NCBI GenBank assembly: GCA_965656605.1
Contig: CBFHLC010000025.1
Location: 1-29,625, forward strand
Origin: Litorivicinus sp965656605
GTDB taxonomy: Bacteria; Pseudomonadota; Gammaproteobacteria; Pseudomonadales; Litorivicinaceae
Length of the DNA stretch: 29,625 nt
Direction of reading: 5' to 3'
Shown: one piece after another, positions 15,870 to 23,170 of the stretch
How positions within the stretch are numbered: position 1 is the stretch's first letter
How the letters are laid out: every line of letters starts with the position of its first letter
Notes under the pieces: generated by a model
The model's database searches: none
The model's input: the letters and a program-made list of their open reading frames with translations, nothing else
Told to the model about the DNA's origin: nothing
Program-made: the position numbers and the translations under genes

Positions 15870-15885
15870 TGTGTGTGACATCACT
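15870..15885. promoter_or_regulatory. Candidate CRP/Vfr binding site in the crp-osmC divergent region
   Basis: TGTGT-N6-TCACT at 15870-15885 matches 8 of 10 core bases of the palindromic consensus TGTGA-N6-TCACA with the right spacing. It is 22 bases upstream of the crp start and about 105 upstream of the osmC start, where autoregulation of crp or control of both genes would be expected. The encoded protein keeps the CRP recognition helix. Confidence 0.42.
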
Positions 15886-15989
15886 ATCGGGGTATGACCA
15901 ATTCCATAGAATTGCACTTAGGGGAGTAAGGTTTTGTACGGATACCGACTTCAGTACACTGCGGCTATCAACTTCAAAGGGTAGGCCAC

Positions 15990-16436
15990 ATGGCAACAAC
16001 AAGTGCGACGGTAAAATGGTTGGATGGGATGGCGATGGTCGCCGAGTCTGGTTCAGGTCACGGCTTTATGATGGATGGCGCGCCTGCCAACGGTGGCCGC
16101 AACGCAGGAGCCCGTCCAATGGAAGTCTTGCTGATGGGGCTGGGTGGCTGCACGACCTTCGACGTGATTTCTATTCTGAAAAAAGCGCGCCAAAACATCA
16201 GCGATTGCGTGGTTGAGCTCAGCGGCGAGCGGGCCGACACCGTGCCTTCGGTTTACACGTCGATTCACGTCCATTTCAAAGTCTATGGCCAAGAGCTTGA
16301 GCCCGCCAAAGTTGAGCGCGCGGTTAAGTTGTCGGCAGAAAAATACTGCAGTGCGTCTTTGATGTTGTCCGAGGGGAATGTCGAGATTACCCACAGCTTC
16401 GAAGTACTACCTAGCCAAGATCGGCATCTGGATTAA
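15990..16436 (+). CDS. OsmC-family thiol peroxidase-like protein (YhfA type)
   Basis: OsmC-family proteins reduce organic hydroperoxides through a cysteine pair. The 148-residue product keeps both reactive cysteines, C54 in GLGGCTTFDV and C120 in KYCSASLML, and the RPMEVLLMGLGGC helix start. The type that sits divergent from crp is YhfA in E. coli, whose substrate is not settled, so the peroxidase activity is inferred from the cysteines. The ATG at 15990 has GGGTAGG 7-13 bases upstream. Its TAA shares the TTAA at 16433-16436 with the stop of convergent coq7. Possibly controlled by the crp-side site at 15870-15885. Confidence 0.88.
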   Translation: MATTSATVKWLDGMAMVAESGSGHGFMMDGAPANGGRNAGARPMEVLLMGLGGCTTFDVISILKKARQNISDCVVELSGERADTVPSVYTSIHVHFKVYGQELEPAKVERAVKLSAEKYCSASLMLSEGNVEITHSFEVLPSQDRHLD

Positions 16437-17053
16437 ATCCGGTAGGCGCTCGCGGTCATCAGGCCTGCGATCGCCTTCATGGCTCCTCGAACTGGCTCAG
16501 GCAGTTTCTCGCCGCCTTGTGCGAGGGCTGCCTGGCCGTGTTCGTACTCGTCTTGTTTCATTTGGTCGATGACCGCCCGCGAGCTGTTGGCCGATGTCGG
16601 CAACCTCGTTAGGTGCTCATCCAGATGGGCTTCAACGTTTTCTTCTGTGGCGTGGACAAAGCCTAAGCTGGTTTTATCGCTGATTAAGGCGGCTCCAGCG
16701 CCTAACGCGAAACTGGCAGCATAAAAAACGGGGTTCAAGTACGACGGCTTGCCGCCCAATTGTTTGAGTTGCTGATCACACCAGACCAGATGGTCGATTT
16801 CTTCTTCTGCAGAATGCTGCATTTGTTCCCGAGTCTCCGGATTCCGGGCGAACAGTGCTTGCCCGGCGTATAACGCCTGTGCGCATACCTCGCCGGTGTG
16901 ATTGACGCGCATCAATCCAATCGTCTCGTGTTTGTCCTGGCCCTCGACATCATCAACCAGCGATTTGCCGGGATTGGGTCGGCTGGCGTGATGGTAACTA
17001 TGGGTCAGTGTCTTTAGCGCGACATCTAATGCGCTGATCAGCCTCTCATACAT
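16433..17053 (-). CDS. coq7: Ubiquinone biosynthesis hydroxylase Coq7 (di-iron)
   Basis: Coq7 hydroxylates the C6 position of the demethoxyubiquinol intermediate, the step done by UbiF in E. coli; it is a membrane-associated di-iron carboxylate enzyme. The 206-residue product shows the full ligand set: E55 in RVNHTGEVCAQ, E85 and H88 in EEEIDH, E137 in ATEENVEAHL, and E169/H172 in DEYEHG. A hydrophobic stretch at about 107-124 would contact the membrane. The ATG at 17053 lies inside the end of the upstream kinase gene (overlap of 8 bases), so they form a pair. Its stop shares TTAA with convergent osmC. Confidence 0.95.
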   Translation of the reverse strand: MYERLISALDVALKTLTHSYHHASRPNPGKSLVDDVEGQDKHETIGLMRVNHTGEVCAQALYAGQALFARNPETREQMQHSAEEEIDHLVWCDQQLKQLGGKPSYLNPVFYAASFALGAGAALISDKTSLGFVHATEENVEAHLDEHLTRLPTSANSSRAVIDQMKQDEYEHGQAALAQGGEKLPEPVRGAMKAIAGLMTASAYRI

Positions 17054-18608
17054 AATTGGGTTGGAACACTCCCTTTAATTCTTGAACCAGGCGGCCGATT
17101 TGTTCAGGTTCACTGGTATCAATCTGACGCGTGTAGGTTTCTTCGTGGGTTGTCAGGGGCTCAAGCTGCTGTCGCTGATGTACCAGCAGGTTCATATTTG
17201 CGCCGGTCGGATTGTCTGCCACGACCGCTCGGTTGTGAATCTGTTGCTCGACCCACGCATCGCTGGGCGAACATTGCAGCAGGACAAGGTAGACCCCTTG
17301 CGCATCGGCCAGGCGCTCGAATCGCTCGCGCTGGCGCCGTTTTAAAAAGCTGCCAGACACCATGACAGGGAAACCTGCTCGCAGTATCTGTTCGGACTCC
17401 AATGCCAGTGTCCGATACACCTCATCACTCGCCTCAATCCCATGAATACCAGCGTCTAGTTCCGCATCGGTTGGAGCATCGATCGCCATGCCGCGGGCAC
17501 GGCGCCGTTCAACGTCGGTACGCAGGCGAATACAGCCCAGCTGCTCGACCAGTCGATTGGATAGCTCACCTTTACCGCAACCAATGGTGCCATGCGTGAT
17601 GATTAGAAAGCGCTGAGGAACTTGGGTGTAGGTCTCGGCTCGATTGGCGTATTCGCGATACAGCTCAATCGGTGAAAGTGCGGCTTCCCGAGCGACTTTG
17701 GGCGGCTCTAGTTCGAGCAGCGCACTCTTGGCTCGAACCATGGCGCGATAGGCTTTGTAAGGCGTATAGACCCACAAGCCGTGATAGTCGCCAGTGGTCT
17801 CCAACCATGCATTGATCAGACGGTTGGCCAGCGCTTGCTGGCCCCGCGCCTCAATGTCCATGACTAAATTGGCCATCTCACTGATCACATCGACCCAGCG
17901 GAACTCATTGCGGTATTCGACGCAGTCGACTAACTGATAACCAAATTCATCCCGCAAAATATGCCCAGCATGCAGGTCGCCGTGGACCTCGCGAATTCGG
18001 CCGCGATCTTTTCGTTCGGACATGCGAGGCCACAGCCGTTTGAGCGCCTCATCGGCCCAGCCCTGCAATTGCTCTAACTGTTCGCGATCGCTGCGTTCGC
18101 TCAAAACCGGCTCGACTTGTTGGAAGTTCAACAGGGCAGGGACCGCAAGTTCGGTCGGGTCACCGTAGGGCTGATCGACGCCCGCGCTGGCGGCTTGCCC
18201 CTGCAATTGGCTGAGTCGTATCGCTAAGCTGGCCGCCTGATCCGGATCCAGTGCCATGTGGTCTAGCTGCTGCTCGGCTGACCAGCGGCGCATCTTCACC
18301 AAATAGTCGATAGCTGGCGTATCCCCGTTCAGCACGGGTTGTTCGGGAGTGCCGTTGAGGGTTTCAACGCCCAGATAGTAGTGGGCCGCCCAGCGGCTGT
18401 TGAGTCGCACTTCTTCGTGGCAAAAGTGCTTTCGATTCTCAAGCGATCTGGCGTCCACGAAGTAGAGAGAGACGGGCTTTTTCAGCTTGTAGGCGAACTC
18501 GTCAGTCAGGAAGACCCAACTCAAGTGAGTTTCTTTAACCTCAAAACGCTCTGGATCGGCACTCCAAAACGATGGGTCTTGCAGAACCTTTAGGTTCAAA
18601 TCGGACAC
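17046..18608 (-). CDS. Two-domain protein: APH-like kinase fused to P-loop ATPase (COG2187-COG0645 type)
   Basis: A 520-residue protein of two catalytic folds. The N-terminal aminoglycoside-phosphotransferase-like part (about 20-320) has VHGDLHAGHI at 208-217 and DCVEYRNEFRWVDVISE at 228-244, giving the catalytic Asp and metal-binding Asp of this fold. The C-terminal part (about 332-515) is a P-loop kinase-like ATPase with HGTIGCGKGELS (Walker A, K346). This fusion is widespread in proteobacteria; its substrate is unknown to me, and antibiotic resistance should not be inferred from the fold. The start is GTG at 18608 behind a strong GAGGGGG site 5 bases upstream. It overlaps coq7 by 8 bases, so co-expression with ubiquinone synthesis is likely. 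It is divergent from mrcB, with at most 54 bases between them. Confidence 0.88.
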   Translation of the reverse strand: MSDLNLKVLQDPSFWSADPERFEVKETHLSWVFLTDEFAYKLKKPVSLYFVDARSLENRKHFCHEEVRLNSRWAAHYYLGVETLNGTPEQPVLNGDTPAIDYLVKMRRWSAEQQLDHMALDPDQAASLAIRLSQLQGQAASAGVDQPYGDPTELAVPALLNFQQVEPVLSERSDREQLEQLQGWADEALKRLWPRMSERKDRGRIREVHGDLHAGHILRDEFGYQLVDCVEYRNEFRWVDVISEMANLVMDIEARGQQALANRLINAWLETTGDYHGLWVYTPYKAYRAMVRAKSALLELEPPKVAREAALSPIELYREYANRAETYTQVPQRFLIITHGTIGCGKGELSNRLVEQLGCIRLRTDVERRRARGMAIDAPTDAELDAGIHGIEASDEVYRTLALESEQILRAGFPVMVSGSFLKRRQRERFERLADAQGVYLVLLQCSPSDAWVEQQIHNRAVVADNPTGANMNLLVHQRQQLEPLTTHEETYTRQIDTSEPEQIGRLVQELKGVFQPNYV

Positions 18609-18632
18609 TCAGCCCCCTCAAGCACAGGTTTT

Positions 18633-20897
18633 TTGTTGAGCGAACACTTTATACTCGCGGCTATGGAAACGAAACCGTCAGGGATCCAGGGACTGCTTTT
18701 TAAACTCACGTTAGTGGGTGCCGTTGTGCTGGCCGGCTGGATGATTTGGCTCAACGCTCGAATCGTGAACCAGCTGAGCGATTTTAGTTGGGAGATACCG
18801 GCTCAGGTCTACTCACGTCCACTGGAGTTGTACGTGGGCGCGGGCGTTGGCGCTGATCAGTTAGAGCAAGAGCTCAAAGATCTAGGCTACCGTTTAGGCT
18901 CGATTCAGCGTGCAGGGCAGTTCCAACGCACAGGTAACCAGATTCAGGTGCATACCCGTGGCTTTGAATTTCCAGATCAAACCGAGCCTGCGCGTAAAAT
19001 CACCGTGCAGTTCAGTGGCCGTCAAGTGGCTGCACTGTCCGGTGGCAGTTTGGTGCGTATTGAGCCGGCCCTGATTGGCACCTTGTTGCCCGGCAGTGGT
19101 GAGGATCGCCAGTTGCTGAGTGCGCTGGATACGCCTGCATTGCTTAGTCAGGGATTGATTGCGGTTGAGGACCGGCGCTTTGATCAGCATTTTGGAGTCG
19201 ACCCCCGGGGTCTTGCCCGCGCGATGTGGGCCAACCTGACCGCAGGGCGAGTAGTGGAAGGGGGCAGCACGCTGACTCAGCAGCTGGTTAAAAACCTGTT
19301 TCTGGATCGCTCACGAACACTGGCACGCAAGTTAAACGAAGCGGCCATGGCGCTGTTGGTGGACTGGCACTACGACAAAGACTTTATTCTGCAGGCCTAC
19401 ATTAATCAGGTGTATCTAGGCCAAGCGGGTCGGCGGGCGATTCATGGCTTCTCAAAAGCCTCGCTGTACTGGTTTGCACGCCCCATTGATGAGCTAAACG
19501 CCAGTGAGTTGGCCCTATTGGTGGGCATGGTCAAAGGGCCTTCGGCCTATAACCCGAGGCGAAACCCTGAGCGCGCACTCCAGCGGCGTAACGCGGTGCT
19601 GGGTGTATGGCAACGAGAAGGGCTGCTATCAGAGCAGCAATATAATACTGAGCGTGCCCGTGGATTGGGGGTCAGTGCCAGGGCGGGACAGCAGCAGGGG
19701 CGTTATCCGGGCTTTATGCGTCAGGTACGGGATGAGCTAAACCAAGCCTACAGCCCGCAGGATCTTCAAACCCAAGGTCTGCGAGTCTTCACAACGCTGG
19801 ACCCTTGGGTACAAAGCGGCCTGCAAGACTCGCTGCAAAAGCGCCTCAGTGGGTTCGAAAAGAGTGGCCGTGGCGAGATGTTGCAAGGTGCCGGCGTTGT
19901 GATGTCGGCAGGTACGGGTGAAGTGCTGGCCATGGTGGGTGATCGTCAGGGCAGCGGTTCCGGCTTTGATCGCGCCACCCAAGCCAAGCGGCCGGTGGGC
20001 TCGTTACTCAAGCCTTTGGTGTATCTGCACGGGTTTGAATCGGGCTTGAATGCACTCAGCCCTGTTGATGACTCCCCAGTCCAGATCAAGACCTCGGATG
20101 GTGTGTGGCAACCACAGAACTACGACGAGTCGTTTGATGGCGTCGTACCTCTGTTCTATGGACTCAGCAAAAGTAAAAACCTAGCGGCGGTTAATCTCGC
20201 TCAAGATTTAGGGTTTGAAGCGGTTGCCAAAACTGCACAGCAGGCCGGTGTGAATGTTTCGGCTGCCCGGCCCTCATGGATTCTAGGGGGGCATTCGATG
20301 TCCGCCTTCGAAGTGGTCCAGCTGTATGCTGTGTTTGCCAACGATGGATTTTCTGTTCAGCCCAAATTGATTCGTGACGTGCTGACACCGGATGGGCAGA
20401 CAGCCAGCCGGTATTCGACGGATCCGATACGGCGATTGCCTTCGGCTGGGGTGTATCAGCTGCAGCAGGTGCTGGCTCAGGTGATGACGTCTGGCACAGG
20501 GCAGTTTATCGGTGAGCGATTAGGCCGTCCCAGCGCCGGCAAAAGCGGTACCAGTAACGATCAGCGTGATTCATGGTTCGCTGGTTTTGATTCACACAAC
20601 GTAACGGCAGTTTGGGTCGGCGTGGATGATAATCGACCAACAGGGCTGACCGGCTCATCGGGCGCGGGCTTGGTGTGGCTAGATACTATGCGCCGGCTGA
20701 ACGGTTCAGCATTAAGTTTTCGACGGCCGCAAGACATAGAACTGCGCTGGGTGGATGAATTCGGTAGGCTGTCGCGCGAAGGGTGCGCGAACGCTCAATT
20801 GATTCCAGTTCAGGCCGAGCGCCTGCCGCAGGCCGGCCAGTGCGCACCTCAAGCCAGCGTGTGGCAACGGGTTAAACAAATTTTTGGAGGGCAGTAA
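18633..20897 (+). CDS. mrcB: Bifunctional peptidoglycan synthase PBP1b (class A)
   Basis: It polymerises lipid II glycan strands and cross-links them at the inner membrane. Numbering from TTG 18633 (754 residues): transmembrane helix about 20-42, UB2H-like regulatory domain about 60-150, glycosyltransferase GT51 about 165-340 with catalytic E179 in VEDRRFDQHFG and E236 in KLNEAAMA plus GGSTLTQQLVKN, and transpeptidase about 410-690 with S457-LLK, S514-KN and K637-SGT (Thr of KTGT replaced by Ser). The start is uncertain: TTG at 18633 or 18636 follows an AGG 4-7 bases upstream, whereas ATG at 18663 has no ribosome site but sits 7 bases after a TATACT, which would give a leaderless message. All choices retain the transmembrane helix. 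The lipoprotein gene follows with no gap. Confidence 0.95.
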   Translation: MLSEHFILAAMETKPSGIQGLLFKLTLVGAVVLAGWMIWLNARIVNQLSDFSWEIPAQVYSRPLELYVGAGVGADQLEQELKDLGYRLGSIQRAGQFQRTGNQIQVHTRGFEFPDQTEPARKITVQFSGRQVAALSGGSLVRIEPALIGTLLPGSGEDRQLLSALDTPALLSQGLIAVEDRRFDQHFGVDPRGLARAMWANLTAGRVVEGGSTLTQQLVKNLFLDRSRTLARKLNEAAMALLVDWHYDKDFILQAYINQVYLGQAGRRAIHGFSKASLYWFARPIDELNASELALLVGMVKGPSAYNPRRNPERALQRRNAVLGVWQREGLLSEQQYNTERARGLGVSARAGQQQGRYPGFMRQVRDELNQAYSPQDLQTQGLRVFTTLDPWVQSGLQDSLQKRLSGFEKSGRGEMLQGAGVVMSAGTGEVLAMVGDRQGSGSGFDRATQAKRPVGSLLKPLVYLHGFESGLNALSPVDDSPVQIKTSDGVWQPQNYDESFDGVVPLFYGLSKSKNLAAVNLAQDLGFEAVAKTAQQAGVNVSAARPSWILGGHSMSAFEVVQLYAVFANDGFSVQPKLIRDVLTPDGQTASRYSTDPIRRLPSAGVYQLQQVLAQVMTSGTGQFIGERLGRPSAGKSGTSNDQRDSWFAGFDSHNVTAVWVGVDDNRPTGLTGSSGAGLVWLDTMRRLNGSALSFRRPQDIELRWVDEFGRLSREGCANAQLIPVQAERLPQAGQCAPQASVWQRVKQIFGGQ
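18650..18655 (+). promoter_or_regulatory. Candidate -10 (TATACT) for mrcB
   Basis: TATACT at 18650-18655 matches five of six -10 bases. RNA starting 7 bases downstream would begin at the ATG at 18663. No good -35 is found at 16-18 bases upstream, where the sequence is T-rich. Confidence 0.3.
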
Positions 20898-21446
20898 ATG
20901 CGTTTAGGTATGGCCGCAGTCGCGGTGTTGTTGGTTGGCTGTGCGGGTACTCAGGTGGCACCACCGGTCGTGGACGGAACACAGCCTGCGTCGGAGCAGG
21001 ACCGGGTTCGGACCAGTACTACCGAGCCGGTTGCAAACACCACGACTCCAATCAGTGCCGCCACTCAAACGCAGCCGGTTCAAGTGGCGAAAATTGAAGC
21101 GCAAGCAGTTCCCACCACCTCGGCGGGCATTTCCCCGGCGGTACTTGATTTGCTCGAGCAGGCCGATCAACAAGCCAGCGACGGCAATAGCTCAGGCGCT
21201 TTGGCCACGTTGGAACGCGCGCTACGAATCGCACCTCGTGAGCCCGAGGTTTACTATCAGATGGGGCGCTTGCGTCTAGATATGGGGGAGGCCAAGCAGG
21301 CAGAGCAGCTGGCATTAAAAGCGGTAGATCTTGCTCCTGATGCCTTTGTCCGCCGGGACGGCTGGAACTTGGTCGCGCTAGCCCGCGAGGCTGCAGGCGA
21401 TAAAGCCGGAGCTGCCGCCGCACGGGCAGCAGCTCGAGGTGCTTAA
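20898..21446 (+). CDS. lpoP: TPR lipoprotein, probable PBP1b activator LpoP
   Basis: A 182-residue outer-membrane-type lipoprotein: signal peptide with lipobox LVGC, C15 as lipidated residue, a low-complexity Thr/Pro/Gln linker (about 16-75) and tetratricopeptide-like helices (about 77-180, with ALATLERALRIAPREPEVYY and ALKAVDLAPDAF units). In Pseudomonas aeruginosa a TPR lipoprotein encoded next to ponB/mrcB, LpoP, activates PBP1b, doing the job of the unrelated LpoB in E. coli. Position, lipobox, flexible linker and TPRs all fit that role here. The ATG directly follows the mrcB stop (TAAATG), with GGAGGG 6 bases upstream inside mrcB. Its TAA shares TTAA with convergent hemL. Function rests on context and architecture. 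Confidence 0.82.
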   Translation: MRLGMAAVAVLLVGCAGTQVAPPVVDGTQPASEQDRVRTSTTEPVANTTTPISAATQTQPVQVAKIEAQAVPTTSAGISPAVLDLLEQADQQASDGNSSGALATLERALRIAPREPEVYYQMGRLRLDMGEAKQAEQLALKAVDLAPDAFVRRDGWNLVALAREAAGDKAGAAAARAAARGA

Positions 21447-22723
21447 AGCGATTTAAACGCGGTGCGGGCGGCCTCTAGCGTCCGCGCCAAGTCCTCCTCG
21501 CTGTGGGCTGCACTGATAAAGCCGGCCTCATACAAGCTCGGCGCCAAGTAAACCCCTTGATCTAACATGCTGTGAAAGAAGCGGTTAAAGGCGTCAGCAT
21601 CACATCCGGTGGCCTCTTCAAAGCTGGTGACCTTGTCCAGCTCACTAAAGAAGAATCCGAACATGCCGCCGGCGTATTCGGTCGCCATTGGCACGCCGGC
21701 TTCCTGGGCAAGCGTTTTAAACCCTTCGGTCAATTGAATCGATTTTTGCTCCAGCGCGTCGAAGAATCCCGGCTGCGACAATCCCTCTAAGGTGGCCATT
21801 CCGGCTGCCATGGCTACCGGGTTGCCGCTCAGGGTGCCTGCTTGATAGATCGACCCCTCAGGGGCCAGGTGCGCCATGATGTCCGCGCGTCCGCCGAATG
21901 CTCCGACCGGCATGCCGCCGCCAATGACTTTGCCCAGACAAGTTAAATCCGGAGTGATGCCTTGCAATGATTGGGCGCCGCCGGCGGCCACTCGAAAGCC
22001 TGTCATAACCTCGTCGTAAATCAGCAGTGAAGCGTGCTCATCACACAGTCCCCGCAAGCCCTCGATAAAGCCATCGACAGGTTTGATCATGTTCATGTTG
22101 CCGGTGATTGGCTCGATGATGACGGCGGCGATCTTTTCACCGGCCTCAGCAAAGACCTGTCGGCATGCATCAAGATCGTTAAACGGCAGGGTGTAGGTAT
22201 GCTGCGCCAAGTCTGCTGGGACGCCCGGGCTGGTTGGAACACCTAGCGTCAACGCACCACTGCCTGCCTTAACCAGCAACGAGTCACTGTGCCCGTGATA
22301 GCAACCTTCAAATTTTACGATGACATCACGTCCGGTAAAGCCACGGGCTAGGCGAATGGCCGACATGGTGGCCTCGGTCCCGCTTGAGCATAAGCGCAGT
22401 TTCTCGATGCTGGGCAGCAAGCTTTTTACCTTAATCGCCAAATCCGTCTCAATGGCGGTGGGCGCGCCATAACTCAGTCCCCGCTCGATGGCTTCACGCA
22501 CTGCAGATAAAATGTTCTCGTTGGCGTGACCCAAAATCATCGGGCCCCAACTGCCGATGTAGTCGATGTACTGCTTGTCATCAGGGCCATACAAATAGGC
22601 GCCCTTTGCTCGACTGACAAATAACGGCGTGCCACCGACAGATTTAAAGGCGCGGACGGGGCTGTTAACTCCGCCGACTAGATGTTTCTGGGCCTTCTCA
22701 AACAGACCTTGGGATGCATTCAT
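21443..22723 (-). CDS. hemL: Glutamate-1-semialdehyde 2,1-aminomutase
   Basis: A PLP enzyme that converts glutamate-1-semialdehyde to 5-aminolevulinate, the tetrapyrrole precursor in the C5 pathway. The 426-residue product has the expected family features: GGVNSPVRAF at 17-26, SSGTEATMSAIR at 113-124, the DEVMTGFR strand with the PLP-binding Asp at 237, and the Schiff-base lysine K265 in LGKVIGGGMPVGAFGG. The ATG at 22723 has GAGG 7 bases upstream. The gene lies 15 bases after hemJ, so two haem-synthesis steps are joined in one transcript led by the CLC gene. Confidence 0.97.
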   Translation of the reverse strand: MNASQGLFEKAQKHLVGGVNSPVRAFKSVGGTPLFVSRAKGAYLYGPDDKQYIDYIGSWGPMILGHANENILSAVREAIERGLSYGAPTAIETDLAIKVKSLLPSIEKLRLCSSGTEATMSAIRLARGFTGRDVIVKFEGCYHGHSDSLLVKAGSGALTLGVPTSPGVPADLAQHTYTLPFNDLDACRQVFAEAGEKIAAVIIEPITGNMNMIKPVDGFIEGLRGLCDEHASLLIYDEVMTGFRVAAGGAQSLQGITPDLTCLGKVIGGGMPVGAFGGRADIMAHLAPEGSIYQAGTLSGNPVAMAAGMATLEGLSQPGFFDALEQKSIQLTEGFKTLAQEAGVPMATEYAGGMFGFFFSELDKVTSFEEATGCDADAFNRFFHSMLDQGVYLAPSLYEAGFISAAHSEEDLARTLEAARTAFKSL

Positions 22724-22738
22724 TGCAAAACCTCGAAG

Positions 22739-23170
22739 TTAAAACGGCTTAGCGACCGCCAAAATGACGACCACGATTAGAATGACGACTGGGAATTCGT
22801 TGAACCAGCGATAGTACACGTGTGACTTTGGGGTTTCGCCACGTGCGAAGGCTTTTACGTGTTTCGCGCAGATGCCGTGGTACCCGGACAAGATCAGCAC
22901 CAAAATGAATTTCACTCCAAACCATCCCCCTGCCGCCGCGCCAGGGTTCAGCCACACCAAGGTCAATCCGAGCGCCCACACCGCGATCATCGACGGCGTC
23001 ATGATGCCTTTGAGTAGCTTGCGCTCCATGATGCAAAAACGATCACGGCTTATCTGATCGTCGCTCATGGCGTGATAGACAAACAGTCTGGGCAGATAAA
23101 ATAGTGCTGCGAACCAGGTTACCACCGCAATTAGGTGGAACGCTTTGACGTAAAGGTAGTACTCGATCAT
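22739..23170 (-). CDS. hemJ: Protoporphyrinogen IX oxidase, HemJ type
   Basis: HemJ is the membrane haem-containing oxidase that replaces HemG or HemY in many proteobacteria and cyanobacteria, making protoporphyrin IX. The 143-residue product has four hydrophobic helices (about 5-28, 55-75, 81-101, 122-141), the conserved H12 in AFHLIAVVTWF, the LPRLFVYH loop, and ERKLLKGIMTPSM, all typical. The ATG at 23170 overlaps the CLC stop by four bases (ATGA). Its neighbour hemL supports the haem role. The family was long annotated UPF0093. Confidence 0.93.
   Translation of the reverse strand: MIEYYLYVKAFHLIAVVTWFAALFYLPRLFVYHAMSDDQISRDRFCIMERKLLKGIMTPSMIAVWALGLTLVWLNPGAAAGGWFGVKFILVLILSGYHGICAKHVKAFARGETPKSHVYYRWFNEFPVVILIVVVILAVAKPF

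Noticed and set aside
17046..18608. Aminoglycoside resistance gene
   Set aside because: Only the kinase fold is shared. The fused P-loop domain and core-genome setting point to a housekeeping family of unknown substrate.
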